DNA from: Lachnospiraceae bacterium
GTDB lineage: Bacteria > Bacillota > Clostridia > Lachnospirales > Lachnospiraceae
Length of the DNA: 51,832 bases
NCBI GenBank assembly: GCA_021770785.1
Contig: JAETQH010000057.1
Span: forward strand, 1-51,832
Direction: 5' to 3'
Shown: positions 8,690 to 17,246 of the stretch, one piece after another
Layout: the number at the start of each line of letters is the position of its first letter
Numbering within the stretch: position 1 is the first letter of the stretch
Translations under genes and position numbers: made by a program
Notes under the pieces: generated by a model
What the model was told of the DNA's origin: nothing
What the model saw: only the letters and a program-made list of their open reading frames with translations
Databases searched by the model: none

Positions 8690-8704
8690 CGTTATATTAT
8701 AACG
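8690..8704. promoter_or_regulatory. palindromic operator candidate over the -10 box of the XRE promoter
   Basis: CGTTATA-T-TATAACG is a perfect 7+7 inverted repeat. It overlaps the -10 hexamer of the minus promoter, and its CGTTAT half recurs three times at the divergent promoter. It is probably an autoregulatory operator. Confidence 0.65.
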
Positions 8705-8723
8705 TGTAAAAGAATTTAGTCAA
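8696..8723 (-). promoter_or_regulatory. sigma-A type promoter for the XRE gene
   Basis: Read on the minus strand, TTGACT (8718-8723) and TATAAT (8696-8701) are separated by 16 bases. The -10 box lies just upstream of the GGGAGG site and the ATG at 8674. Confidence 0.75.
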
Positions 8724-8750
8724 GCAATAAAAGAAAAAAATCTCTCTATT

Positions 8751-8828
8751 CGTTATTTTTGTGTTGACGAATAGCGTTATTTGTGATATGTTGAGGGAGA
8801 AAAGAAAACGCAACACGTTATTTTGTGA
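8751..8828 (+). repeat. three direct CGTTATTT-type repeats around the plus promoter (operator candidates)
   Basis: CGTTATTTTTGTG (8751-8763), CGTTATTTGTGA (8775-8786) and CGTTATTTTGTGA (8816-8828) repeat in the same orientation. The first lies just upstream of the -35 box, the second lies in the spacer and the third lies in the leader of the 8846 gene. The shared CGTTAT core also forms the palindrome at the XRE promoter, so these are likely sites for that repressor. Confidence 0.6.
8764..8792 (+). promoter_or_regulatory. sigma-A type promoter for the 8.85 kb operon
   Basis: TTGACG (8764-8769) and TATGTT (8787-8792) are separated by 17 bases. The promoter reads toward the gene at 8846 and is divergent from the XRE promoter. 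Confidence 0.65.
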
Positions 8829-8845
8829 CGGATGGAGGAATTGCA

Positions 8846-9169
8846 ATGAAAAATAATATTATTCAGTTCACAGGGGTGGAGGAAAGAAAAAAGCAGATTA
8901 CCGAAATGGTGTTGCAAGGGGTTCCAGAAGACCGGAAAGAGGCTTACTGGGAAAATGCATTTACCAGGATGTTGCTGAAATTCGATTATCTGAATGCAGA
9001 TAGTCAAAATAAACTGTTTGATTATCTTATGACACAGGCAAGGGAGAACGGAGGTTTAAGAAAGAGGAATTTTGTTTTGGAGTTATTGGAAACACTTAGC
9101 GGAAAAGAAGCCTGGGAAAAAGTAGAGAATATGGCTGATAAATTTTTAAGCCAGGAGATACGGGCATGA
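8846..9169 (+). CDS. hypothetical protein (107 aa), first gene of the second early operon
   Basis: ATG 8846 is chosen because TGGAGGA lies upstream at good spacing; an in-frame GTG at 8825 lies inside an operator-like repeat. The product is a soluble, mostly helical protein with alternating charged residues and no recognised motif. As first gene behind a repressor-controlled promoter it should be expressed early on induction. Its stop overlaps the next gene as ATGA. Confidence 0.6.
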   Translation: MKNNIIQFTGVEERKKQITEMVLQGVPEDRKEAYWENAFTRMLLKFDYLNADSQNKLFDYLMTQARENGGLRKRNFVLELLETLSGKEAWEKVENMADKFLSQEIRA

Positions 9170-10008
9170 AAAGGCATGCAAAAAGAAGCTTTCAGGGGAG
9201 CAAAGGGGAATTTGTAAAAATCATCCGGGAGTTATGTTATTCCCGCCAGCCATGGGAGGTTTGGTCTGATGTAATTACGGTTATGGCCTGCTCGATAGCA
9301 AATGCCGTGGATAAGTCACCGAAGCGGCATGAGAACCGCGAAAAGGAATATGCAGAGTGCATAAAGCGCCTGGGCGGTGTGGAAAAGCCTGCACAATTAT
9401 TCGCCATTCTGGTGGAAGAGTTAGAGGCAAAACCCGATCAGGACTTCCTCGGTGAGTTGTACATGACTTTAGAGCTGGGAAACCATTGGAAAGGGCAGTT
9501 TTTTACGCCGTACAATATTTGCCAGCTTATGTCTGAAATGACAATGGGGGATTGCCAGAAAGCGATTGAGAAAGATGGTTGGATTTCTATATGCGATCCA
9601 TGTATAGGCGGCGGGGCCATGATGATAGCGGCAGTCCATACGCTGCGGCACCAGAATGTATATTATCACAATCATGTGCTTTTTGTTGGTCAGGATATTG
9701 ATCGGGTGGTTGGCATGATGGCTTATATACAGCTTTCTCTTTTGGGGTGTCCCGGATATATCGTCATTGCAAACACAATGACAAATCCGATAGTGGGATC
9801 GCCGCTTATGCCCATAGAGAAAGAGGGGCAGGAGTTTTGGTATACACCACTTTATTTTAGCGAAGTATGGCATTTCAGAAGGGCGTTCAGCCTTTTGAAA
9901 AATATCAGTGGAACCGGAACCACTCAAAAAACAGTGGAAAAAGAGCGTTATTTTATGTTTTTCGATTTCAAAGAACAGGAGGTTGAATATGGGAATCAGC
10001 GGAATTGA
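9166..10008 (+). CDS. N6-adenine methylase-like protein lacking a standard NPPY motif
   Basis: The 280-residue protein has the fold markers of the HsdM/N6-methylase family: FTPYNICQLMSEM before motif I, motif I DPCIGGGAMMIAA (about 144-156, the AdoMet-binding loop) and GQDID as the acidic motif II. Where the catalytic (N/D)PP(Y/F) is expected (about 200-210) the sequence reads ANTMTNPIVGSP, so a normal motif IV is missing. Related phage proteins with this change exist, and their activity is uncertain. It could bind AdoMet or DNA without methylating, or use a variant motif. It is translationally coupled to the 8846 gene. Confidence 0.65.
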   Translation: MKRHAKRSFQGSKGEFVKIIRELCYSRQPWEVWSDVITVMACSIANAVDKSPKRHENREKEYAECIKRLGGVEKPAQLFAILVEELEAKPDQDFLGELYMTLELGNHWKGQFFTPYNICQLMSEMTMGDCQKAIEKDGWISICDPCIGGGAMMIAAVHTLRHQNVYYHNHVLFVGQDIDRVVGMMAYIQLSLLGCPGYIVIANTMTNPIVGSPLMPIEKEGQEFWYTPLYFSEVWHFRRAFSLLKNISGTGTTQKTVEKERYFMFFDFKEQEVEYGNQRN

Positions 10009-11014
10009 AAACAGCAGCTTGTCAGAAGAAAGCAAGAAAGCCCTGCAGTCCGAAACCTGGCAGAAAGCTAGGGAAGGAATTAAGGCAAGAAGGGAGATTA
10101 AACATTTCTCGGAAGAAGCTGAGGCTGGCAATGAATATGGGCCGGAATGGGGCGCAGTTGTCAAGGAGTATTTCAAAATAGGGTACAAAGCGGCTGACAA
10201 GGGATGCGATCTGGAAGTAGGCGGTGTTATATACAAAGTGCTTCGGCGGGATAAGGTTACGGCATTTTATGATTCGGATGGGGATACGCTTTTTGATGTG
10301 ACAAATGAGCGATTGACAAAGGAATATGAATCTCTGGAAAAGGGCAGTAATCTTTCCGGAGAGGAAAAATTGACTTACGAAGAACAGGAGGAATCTCCTG
10401 AAAATAAACCATCAATACCAGAAGAAGACGGGGAGCCGGAGGGAAACAAAGGTGCAACTGGGGAAGCGGAGCATACGCATTCAGCACCAGCGGAGATTTC
10501 TGAAAATGCTGCGGCTGTAAAAGAAAGAGCGATAAAAAAGCTCAAAGATGAATTGAAAAATGCCAAGGATAAGTCATTTGCGGATCCGATTATTAAATAT
10601 CTTATGGGCCGGTGTGAAGATGATAAAGGTTTATCGGAGGATATTCTGCAGAAGCATAAAACTTGGGAGAAATGTTTGAGTTATGTATATTCTCTTGCCA
10701 GGAAGCAGGCAAATGGAAATTGTGCGGCTGTCCGTGACGAAGTGGTTTATGAATGGGCTGAAGATTATTACCATAAAGACGATAAGGCGGAAGAAGCGGA
10801 AAAGGCTAAAAAAGCAGAAGAAGCAAAGAAGAAAGCGGCGGAACGGGCTGCAAAATCAAAGGCCAGTACCGGCAAGCCTAAATCTGAAAATAAGGCAGCA
10901 CAGGAAAAGGGAAAATCTCCTGCTCCTGCAGAAAATGCGGAGGAAAAACGAACCCGAAGAAACAATAAAGATTTGGAAGGCCAGATGGATATGTTTTCCA
11001 TGATGGGTATGTAA
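9989..11014 (+). CDS. pcfK: PcfK-like protein
   Basis: ATG 9989 follows AGGAGG at seven bases and overlaps the end of the methylase-like gene. The 341-residue protein has a Glu-rich middle, then the PcfK-like core (ALKKLKDELK-type helix near 180, FADPIIKYLMGRCEDD, and a helix containing YVYSLARKQANG), a long Ala/Lys/Glu coiled region and the ending GQMDMFSMMGM. PcfK was named from the conjugative plasmid pCF10 and is nearly always paired with PcfJ, as here. The function of the pair in phages is unknown; a DNA-replication or transfer-associated role is assumed. Confidence 0.75.
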   Translation: MGISGIENSSLSEESKKALQSETWQKAREGIKARREIKHFSEEAEAGNEYGPEWGAVVKEYFKIGYKAADKGCDLEVGGVIYKVLRRDKVTAFYDSDGDTLFDVTNERLTKEYESLEKGSNLSGEEKLTYEEQEESPENKPSIPEEDGEPEGNKGATGEAEHTHSAPAEISENAAAVKERAIKKLKDELKNAKDKSFADPIIKYLMGRCEDDKGLSEDILQKHKTWEKCLSYVYSLARKQANGNCAAVRDEVVYEWAEDYYHKDDKAEEAEKAKKAEEAKKKAAERAAKSKASTGKPKSENKAAQEKGKSPAPAENAEEKRTRRNNKDLEGQMDMFSMMGM

Positions 11015-11027
11015 GGGGGCGGCTCGT

Positions 11028-13208
11028 ATGGAAAAACGGAAATTATCTGCAATCGCAAGGGAAAAAGCCAGTGAAGATATGATAGAGATTGCCGGACGGC
11101 TGAAAGGAATGCGCCATATTGTAACGGCGCAAATGGTTGAGGATAACAGAATACTAATTCTGACTTTTTATAAAATTTCAGACATTGCAAAGGGGAAGGA
11201 GGGAGCAGCTTTCAGAACATTTCTCTCTCACGAAGATTATATAACTCAGGATTTGAGAGTGGAAAAAGTCAAGTGGCTTACGGCATCCTTTTCCATGATG
11301 AACGAATTTAATGTATATGAATCAACGTGGGATAAGGAAAAAAATTGCTTTGTACGAAAGGAGCTTATTTTTATTCGTTCCAATGAGGAACAGGAGCTTA
11401 TCTCAACATTTTTTAAAGAATACACAAGGCAGGAAGATGGAACAGTTCCGTGGGATGCGGTTCATAGATTCCAGGAAAAAGTAAAAGCCATAAGACTGGC
11501 TGCAAAGCATAAAAAAGAAACAGATTTAATTGATGCGGTAATGGATCCGGTCAAACAGGAGCCAGAAGAATTCCGGTCATGGGCTTTTGATTCTGCTATG
11601 AGTTTTAGCAGATACCTTATTTACCAGGAGATTGAAAAAGGGGTTGCTCAATGCGAATGTACACATTGCGGTAAAATCGGTCGGGTAAACAGGAAAGATA
11701 TTCGTTTGAGGAATAATGAAAAAGGAATATGCCCTTTCTGTGGAAGCAAGGTCACCATAAAAGCCAAAGGAAAACTCCCTTACCGCATTACGGATGAAAG
11801 ATGGGTTGCATATGTAGATCCTACAAAAGAAGGATTTATCTGGCGGTATTTTCATGTTTATCGTGAGATTCATAAATATCCAGAACAGACGATTAGACAT
11901 AAGCGTGTTTCCCAGGGGATAAAGGAATATGCCAGACAGTTTTACTCCTTTCCGGATGGAAAGCCAAAGTGCGATCCGTATGAGTACGCAGTATTTAAGC
12001 AGTCTGGAAAAACGCGCTGGTGCCATGATGAAGGTAAAATTGCCTGTGCAGAATGTATTTTATATCCGGGGAATTTACCACAGGCATGGGAGCATACCCC
12101 TATGAAATATTCCGCCCTGGAAACGCTTTCTAAAAATATGCCGACCATATCACTTGTATATGAGCGCGGCATCCAGCGTTTCCTGGAGTTCCCGGAATTA
12201 GAATGGATCTGCAAGATGGGGCTTAACCAGCTGGCAAAGGGAATCATCAACGCTACATATCATGGAGCTACCGGAAAAATCAATATGAAAGGTGGAACGA
12301 TTTATAAAATTTTAGGTCTGAATAAGGTGAATACTAAAATTTTGCAGTCCATTGATGGCAACTATGATGAATTACGCTTGCTTCAGGTGGCCCAAACAAT
12401 AGGCTTACAATTAAAACCGGATCAGCTGAGGGAATACTATGAAACCTTTGAGTGCAATACAGACCTGTTGAAACAGGCAAATCGAAAAGTGTCACTTCAC
12501 AAATTGGTGAAATATATCGGAAAAGAAAGTGAACGGTATCCGTTGGGAGATAGCTTTGGATGTGGCAATTATGCGTGTATGAGATACCGGGAACGTGAAG
12601 ATCCCCGTGTTGAAAGAAAGCGCAACATGGCAAGGGATTGGCTGGAATATCTCGATTGGTGCAAAGCATTGAAATATGATTTAGATAACTTGTTTATCTA
12701 TATGCCCACCAATTTCAAAAAGGTTCATGACAGAACGGCAAAAGAATATCAGGCATTGCAGAATAAGAGAGCAGCCGCAGAAAGAAAAAGACAGGAAACC
12801 CTTGCTAGGAAGCGGATGGAGCAAACACAAAAGGCCATAGAGGAAATCTTTAAAAAGAATGAGGGGACAGATGCTTTTTCTATTAAAGGGAAAGGATTGA
12901 TTCTGATGGTTCCTAAAAACGGAGATGAAATTAAAGCAGAGGGGGAAGCCTTGCACCATTGTGTAGGCGGATATGTGAGCCGGGTGGCAAGCGGGGAAAC
13001 CAATATTTTTTTCGTCAGAAAGGCAGAAGCTCCGGGGGAATCATATTTTACATTAGAGTATAGGGACAATAGGGTTATTCAGTGCAGAGGGCTTCATAAT
13101 TGTGATATGCCGCCGGACGTAAAAGCTTTTGTGAAAGTTTTTGAAAAGAAGATGCAGGATTCTGTTCAGGGGCACAGTAAAGTCAGGAAACATAGAAAGG
13201 CAGGGTAA
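11028..13208 (+). CDS. pcfJ: PcfJ-like protein
   Basis: The 726-residue protein matches the PcfJ family in size and in its C-terminal hallmark ALHHCVGGYVSRVASGE (about 637-653), followed by FTLEYRDNRVIQCRGLHN. A Cys4 zinc ribbon (CTHCG...CPFCG, about 210-240) lies in the N-terminal half, and a basic helical stretch (about 585-605) precedes the hallmark. It sits directly behind pcfK, as in plasmids, integrative elements and other Clostridia phages. The biochemical role is not established; the zinc ribbon suggests nucleic acid binding. Confidence 0.85.
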   Translation: MEKRKLSAIAREKASEDMIEIAGRLKGMRHIVTAQMVEDNRILILTFYKISDIAKGKEGAAFRTFLSHEDYITQDLRVEKVKWLTASFSMMNEFNVYESTWDKEKNCFVRKELIFIRSNEEQELISTFFKEYTRQEDGTVPWDAVHRFQEKVKAIRLAAKHKKETDLIDAVMDPVKQEPEEFRSWAFDSAMSFSRYLIYQEIEKGVAQCECTHCGKIGRVNRKDIRLRNNEKGICPFCGSKVTIKAKGKLPYRITDERWVAYVDPTKEGFIWRYFHVYREIHKYPEQTIRHKRVSQGIKEYARQFYSFPDGKPKCDPYEYAVFKQSGKTRWCHDEGKIACAECILYPGNLPQAWEHTPMKYSALETLSKNMPTISLVYERGIQRFLEFPELEWICKMGLNQLAKGIINATYHGATGKINMKGGTIYKILGLNKVNTKILQSIDGNYDELRLLQVAQTIGLQLKPDQLREYYETFECNTDLLKQANRKVSLHKLVKYIGKESERYPLGDSFGCGNYACMRYREREDPRVERKRNMARDWLEYLDWCKALKYDLDNLFIYMPTNFKKVHDRTAKEYQALQNKRAAAERKRQETLARKRMEQTQKAIEEIFKKNEGTDAFSIKGKGLILMVPKNGDEIKAEGEALHHCVGGYVSRVASGETNIFFVRKAEAPGESYFTLEYRDNRVIQCRGLHNCDMPPDVKAFVKVFEKKMQDSVQGHSKVRKHRKAG

Positions 13209-13214
13209 TTTTAT

Positions 13215-13415
13215 ATGGCAAGGCAAATGATTAGAAGCATAAGAAAAGGATCTGTACAATGGAATGAAGACGACCGCCTGCAGATAGCGGCACTTCTTTT
13301 AAAGTGCGGATACGCTGCCAAAATCACACACAGGGTAGTTCCTGAACAGGCCGGCAGGAATAACGCACAGAAAGAATATGTAATTGAATATTGGGAGGAA
13401 GCCACAGATGGTTAA
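13215..13415 (+). CDS. hypothetical protein (66 aa)
   Basis: A small basic protein that starts seven bases after the pcfJ stop. It contains WNEDDRLQIAALLLKCGY, a helix seen in short phage proteins next to pcfJ, and ends in YVIEYWEE. The next gene starts inside its last codons. Function unknown. Confidence 0.6.
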   Translation: MARQMIRSIRKGSVQWNEDDRLQIAALLLKCGYAAKITHRVVPEQAGRNNAQKEYVIEYWEEATDG

Positions 13416-13644
13416 AAAGAGAAAGGCAAGAAAGCCAATAGCAAGGAAAATCACTTATTTGAAATATGGATTTGTTATAACAGAACATGAGAACCATCAT
13501 TGTCCCAGATGCAATCATGTATTAAATGCTGGTCCGCTCTATCAGCCACGATATTGCGATCAGTGCGGACAGAAACTCACTTTTGCTGGAATTGAGTGGA
13601 AGGAAGATAGGGAATTGGGTTTTGCGAGGGAGGGCTGCTTATGA
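13408..13644 (+). CDS. zinc-ribbon protein (78 aa)
   Basis: ATG 13408 is selected over an upstream ATG at 13384, because a GGGAGGAAG site lies just before it. The product has a basic N-terminus (KKRKARKP) and a four-cysteine ribbon, CPRC and CDQCG, about 20 residues apart. It is coupled by ATGA to the Gp37/Gp68 gene. Function unknown; nucleic acid or protein binding is likely. Confidence 0.65.
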   Translation: MVKKRKARKPIARKITYLKYGFVITEHENHHCPRCNHVLNAGPLYQPRYCDQCGQKLTFAGIEWKEDRELGFAREGCL

Positions 13645-14693
13645 ATCGGTCCGGAATTGAATGGTGTGATCACACATGGAATCCTATAACAGGATGCCTG
13701 CATGGGTGCCCATATTGCTATGCCAGGAAAATGTCAGTGAGATTCTCGGGGGACATTAAGCGGAATAAAGCGGCAGTCAATGACTATCGGCTCCAGCAGA
13801 CGCCAGATGGGAAGAACCTGTATATTTTGGATCAGGTTATGCTGTCTGAAACAGGGAATTCTTTGGTCTATCCTTTTGGCTTTGAACCAACGCTTCATCG
13901 GTACCGCTTTAATACTTTAGAGAAACTGAAAATGGGAAATAACATTTTTGTTGGAGCTATGGCGGATATATTCGGAGAGTGGGTACCAGATGAATGGATC
14001 AGTGAGATTTTTGGTATTTGTCAGAAATATCCCATACATAATTATCTGTTTTTAACAAAAAACCCAAAAAGATATTGGGAACTTGAGGACAAAGGGATGC
14101 TTCCGGCTGCAAGGAATATGTGGTATGGATTTTCGTACACCAACAATGATAGCGAAGGTTGGGCCAGCAAATACGGCGATAAAAATAATTTTGTGAGTGT
14201 TGAGCCCTTACTTGAGGACTTGCGACTATTTGATGAACACATCCTTTGTCCAGCGGGCAAGTGGGTAATTATAGGGGCAGAAACCGGAAGAAATAAGACA
14301 AAGATAATTCCAAAGAATGAATGGATAGATAAAATATTGAAACATTGCGATAAGTTTCAAATACCTGTATTCATGAAGGACAGCTTAATTCCAATAGTTG
14401 GAGAAAAAAATATGCGTAGAGAATTCCCTCCACAGCTCCAAGCCAAAGCGGTAAGTCCCAAAATGAAAAAGAAACTGTATGATACCTGCTGTGTTTGCAA
14501 AACTTTTGGAAAGAAAAGTGAGATGGCAGCTTTATCCGTAAGAACACAGCGGGGAGAACAGCCCAAACAGTTTGCTTTTATGTGCTGGAACTGTTTTCTG
14601 GAAATGTGTCGGAGATATGAAATACAGATGCCAGAATTGGCGGCATTTAAGGAGGAAGCAGCATGCTCTGGAGAAACAGAGAAGGATACATAG
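13641..14693 (+). CDS. phage Gp37/Gp68 family (DUF5131), radical-SAM-like protein
   Basis: The N-terminus IEWCDHTWNPITGCLHGCPY with CYARK is the hallmark of the Gp37/Gp68 (DUF5131) family. C19, C23 and C26 form a CxxxCxxC motif like the iron-sulfur site of radical SAM enzymes. Further family segments follow: FVGAMADIFGEW (about 94-105), YPIHNYLFLTKNP (about 132-144), FVSVEPLLEDLRL (about 184-196) and IIGAETG (about 210-216). The C-terminus adds a CxxC...CWNC zinc-like region (about 280-316) not needed for the core fold. The reaction is unknown; homology to spore-photoproduct-lyase-like enzymes suggests action on nucleic acid. Confidence 0.8.
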   Translation: MNRSGIEWCDHTWNPITGCLHGCPYCYARKMSVRFSGDIKRNKAAVNDYRLQQTPDGKNLYILDQVMLSETGNSLVYPFGFEPTLHRYRFNTLEKLKMGNNIFVGAMADIFGEWVPDEWISEIFGICQKYPIHNYLFLTKNPKRYWELEDKGMLPAARNMWYGFSYTNNDSEGWASKYGDKNNFVSVEPLLEDLRLFDEHILCPAGKWVIIGAETGRNKTKIIPKNEWIDKILKHCDKFQIPVFMKDSLIPIVGEKNMRREFPPQLQAKAVSPKMKKKLYDTCCVCKTFGKKSEMAALSVRTQRGEQPKQFAFMCWNCFLEMCRRYEIQMPELAAFKEEAACSGETEKDT

Positions 14694-15025
14694 ATACAAC
14701 GGCAGCTCTGGCAGTACAGAGAGCCGCCAGACAGGAAAGGAAGGTAAGGAGAATGAAAAAAAGAAATTGCCGCAGAACTCAGGATGAAAGTCAGATTCAT
14801 GAGAAAGCGGTCAAAATGCGCAAAATGACGGATGAGCAGTTGGTTCATTATGTGGAGGATCGGGTTGAGAAAGCAAGGAGCGAAGGGCGAAATGCAGCTA
14901 AAAAGGGCGGAAGCCTGAAAAAATTTTTGGAATCGCTGGCAACTCCAGGTGTTATCCCCGGAGTTGGCCCGGCCACTGTGGATAAGGTCAGAAAGTATGC
15001 GGAGGAAGGTGGATTCTTTGAATGA
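14663..15025 (+). CDS. small basic protein with a helix-hairpin-helix-like end
   Basis: ATG 14663 follows AGGAGGAAG and overlaps the Gp37/Gp68 gene by 31 bases. The 120-residue product is strongly basic in its first half (RQERKVRRMKKRN) and ends with IPGVGPATVDKVRKYAE, which reads like a helix-hairpin-helix DNA-binding element. Its stop lies within the start of the RecU-like gene, so the two may be produced together and act at branched DNA. The function is inferred. Confidence 0.55.
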   Translation: MLWRNREGYIDTTAALAVQRAARQERKVRRMKKRNCRRTQDESQIHEKAVKMRKMTDEQLVHYVEDRVEKARSEGRNAAKKGGSLKKFLESLATPGVIPGVGPATVDKVRKYAEEGGFFE

Positions 15026-15548
15026 TATAAACAGACAGATTTCAGGAAAGCGTTCCAATGTGGCAGGGGCTATGTTTGAAAATATGTTGAGTGCTTCATG
15101 TAGTTACTATCGTGAAAAGAATGTGGCGATTATCGAAAAAACACCAGAGCCAATGCGTCCTTTGCAACCCTATGGAGATCGAAAGCTAGGGAGGTATATA
15201 GCCTGTTTCGTAAAACAGGCACAACCGGATTACAAAGGGGTGCTGTGTGACGGCAAAGCAATTATTTTTGAAGCGAAGCATACGGACAAAGACAGGATAC
15301 AAGAATCGGTTATTACAGAAACGCAGCGCCAGAATTTGAATGATTTTCAGAGGATGGGAGCCAGATGCTTTGTTATGGTTTCAATGGGGTTCCGGGACTT
15401 CTTCCGGGTTCCTTGGAATGTGTTCTGTGATATGAAAAGCCGGTATGGAAGGAAATATATGCAGATAGAGGATCTGGAGCCTTTTAAGTTAAAACAGTAT
15501 CGGGGTATATTATTGATTTTGGAAGGAGTGGAAGTGGATGCAGATTGA
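15018..15548 (+). CDS. recU: RecU-like Holliday junction resolvase
   Basis: The start is TTG 15018, eight bases after AGGAAGG, giving 176 residues in line with RecU. The family order is present: GAMFENML with a following YYREKNVAIIEKTPEPM, then DYKGVLCDGKAIIFEAKHT (catalytic Asp, Glu-x-Lys), the helix QRQNLNDFQRMGARCFVMVS, and a final YRGILLIL. RecU cleaves four-way junctions in Firmicutes recombination. A phage copy could resolve replication or packaging intermediates. It overlaps the DnaN-like gene by 11 bases. Confidence 0.8.
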   Translation: MNDINRQISGKRSNVAGAMFENMLSASCSYYREKNVAIIEKTPEPMRPLQPYGDRKLGRYIACFVKQAQPDYKGVLCDGKAIIFEAKHTDKDRIQESVITETQRQNLNDFQRMGARCFVMVSMGFRDFFRVPWNVFCDMKSRYGRKYMQIEDLEPFKLKQYRGILLILEGVEVDAD

Positions 15549-16590
15549 AAAGTCAGAGCTTGCGAGGAAGATTGATAAATTAAAAAGCGTTGTGCCAAAA
15601 AGCAGCAATATAGCCGCTTTGCAGGGGATTTGCGTATGCGGGGATAAAATGATTGCCGGCAATGGTGAAATGACAGTCAAGGCCAAAATAGGAGCTTTGG
15701 AGGGGGAATCCTTTATTATCCCGGCGAAGGCTTTTGATCTGATAAAGAATTTGCCGGAAGGCGAGATCAGCATTACAGAAAATCAGAAAAATGTCATTAC
15801 TATAAAAACGGGAAAAATCAAAAATTCATACCAGAGTTTTCCGGCAGAATCCTATCCCTACTCTGCAGAGCATACGCCCGAAGGCGGAGGGAAAGCCCAG
15901 ATCCCAGCAACAGAACTGAAAGGGGCAATGGCTCATGTGCTGTATGCAATTCCGCAGAAAAGCACAAACACAACAATGACAGCGTTATACCTAGAAGCTA
16001 AAGAAGGAAAATTGAACTATGTCGGGTTGGATGGGCATGTGCTTGCCTGGGATCAGCAGGAATTTGAAGGAGATTTTTCAATGCTCTTACCGCGCAGCGC
16101 TGTAGAGAAATTACTTGCGTTGGAAATGGGAGAAGATGTGTCCATTGAGTATGATAAATCCTGTGCCATTTTCCGGTCAGATGAATATGAGGTATATACG
16201 AGGCTGGTAGAGGGCAAGTATTATCCATATGCCAATATGTTCAATTCGTTTTCAACGGAAACCAGAGTGAAGCGGCGGGAATTGTTGGATGCCATTACAA
16301 GAGCAAAATTGTGTACAGATGAAAAGACGCCTACTAAATTTGAAATTGAAAAAGATTCTCTGAAATTGAGTATCAAGGACAGCACTGCTGATTACTCGGA
16401 AATCGTACAGTTGTATGATGAAATGGAAAAGCTGGTGATTGGGTTTAATTCCAGTCTGGTGTTAGAAACGCTGAAAGCATTTGATGCAGATGATATTGTT
16501 TTAAGATTCGGAGGCAGCAGTGTTCCGATGATTGTAAAAGCGGGAAATATGCAGGCAGTAGTCCTTCCGGTTAAATTAAGAGGGGTGTAA
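15538..16590 (+). CDS. dnaN: DNA polymerase III beta-subunit (sliding clamp) homologue
   Basis: The 350-residue length and the three-part architecture match DnaN. Visible family segments are an N-terminal MQIEKSELARKIDKLKSVVP, IIPAKAFDLIKNLP in domain 1, LYLEAKEGKLNYVGLDGHVL in domain 2, LVEGKYYPYANMF at the domain 2/3 border, and a C-terminal VVLPVKLRG close to the usual PMR/L ending. The protein should form a ring on DNA that tethers polymerases and repair enzymes. No phage DNA polymerase is visible in this window, so it may capture host PolC or act with RecU and SbcCD-like proteins. Confidence 0.88.
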   Translation: MQIEKSELARKIDKLKSVVPKSSNIAALQGICVCGDKMIAGNGEMTVKAKIGALEGESFIIPAKAFDLIKNLPEGEISITENQKNVITIKTGKIKNSYQSFPAESYPYSAEHTPEGGGKAQIPATELKGAMAHVLYAIPQKSTNTTMTALYLEAKEGKLNYVGLDGHVLAWDQQEFEGDFSMLLPRSAVEKLLALEMGEDVSIEYDKSCAIFRSDEYEVYTRLVEGKYYPYANMFNSFSTETRVKRRELLDAITRAKLCTDEKTPTKFEIEKDSLKLSIKDSTADYSEIVQLYDEMEKLVIGFNSSLVLETLKAFDADDIVLRFGGSSVPMIVKAGNMQAVVLPVKLRGV

Positions 16591-16665
16591 ATGAAAAGAG
16601 ATAGAGAGAAAGAAATCCGGTTACAGTTAGAGGTTTGTAGGAGAATGGGAGAAAAAGAAGAATGA
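16591..16665 (+). CDS. possible 24-residue coupled peptide
   Basis: ATG 16591 directly follows the dnaN stop. The frame encodes a highly charged peptide (MKRDREKEIRLQLEVCRRMG...) whose TGA overlaps the next ATG as ATGA. Length and composition are compatible with a tiny coupled gene, but there is no independent support. Confidence 0.3.
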   Translation: MKRDREKEIRLQLEVCRRMGEKEE

Positions 16666-16934
16666 GACTGATTGATATTGATAAGATTGAGATAAATGAG
16701 AAATGTATATTCTCTGGAAAGGGAATAAAGGATTTTTTGGATGCCATACCTACCGCTTATGACGTGGATAAGGTTGTGGAACGGCTGGAAGAATTGAAAC
16801 GCTGCGAAGAATCAAGAGCAGTAAAATATGACGAAGCTGGAAAATATGATTTGATGTACATATGTGACGAACTAGTAAGGGCATACAAAGACATTATCAG
16901 AATTGTAAAACTTGGCGGCATTAAACAACAGTAA
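16662..16934 (+). CDS. hypothetical protein (90 aa)
   Basis: The start MRLIDIDKIEI and the segment IPTAYDVDKVVERLEEL are a pattern I recognise from many small phage and Clostridia proteins (MRLIDAD...YDVDKVV). Their function is unknown. The rest is helical and charged. It is coupled to the preceding small frame by ATGA. Confidence 0.65.
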   Translation: MRLIDIDKIEINEKCIFSGKGIKDFLDAIPTAYDVDKVVERLEELKRCEESRAVKYDEAGKYDLMYICDELVRAYKDIIRIVKLGGIKQQ

Positions 16935-17037
16935 ATCAGTTGCCGATCAAAGGGAATGCACAAATTTTGTTATGTCTGATTATGGAGCCAAGAGAAACGG
17001 GAAAAGGATAAGGCTGGTAAAGAAGTAGGAGGTGCCT

Positions 17038-17220
17038 ATGGGAATGTATCATAAAAACAGATTTGTTGGACCAGGGTATAAACGGCACATCAAGAGATGC
17101 ACTTCTCGGGGAATGAGAAGATCAGCAAAGAAAAGCTGCAGAGAGGAATTTATGGATAAGATCACTCTGACAAGAAAAAGCCACAATCTGTACGGAATGG
17201 ATGCATGGAAATTTAGTTGA
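17038..17220 (+). CDS. small basic hypothetical protein (60 aa)
   Basis: ATG 17038 follows AGGAGG at five bases; an in-frame GTG at 17032 lies inside that site. The product is rich in Arg, Lys and His (YKRHIKRCTSRGMRRSAKKS), which suggests nucleic acid binding. The 103 bases between this gene and the one before it show no convincing feature. Confidence 0.5.
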   Translation: MGMYHKNRFVGPGYKRHIKRCTSRGMRRSAKKSCREEFMDKITLTRKSHNLYGMDAWKFS

Positions 17221-17246
17221 GAAATAAATGAAGGGAGAGGGAAGAT

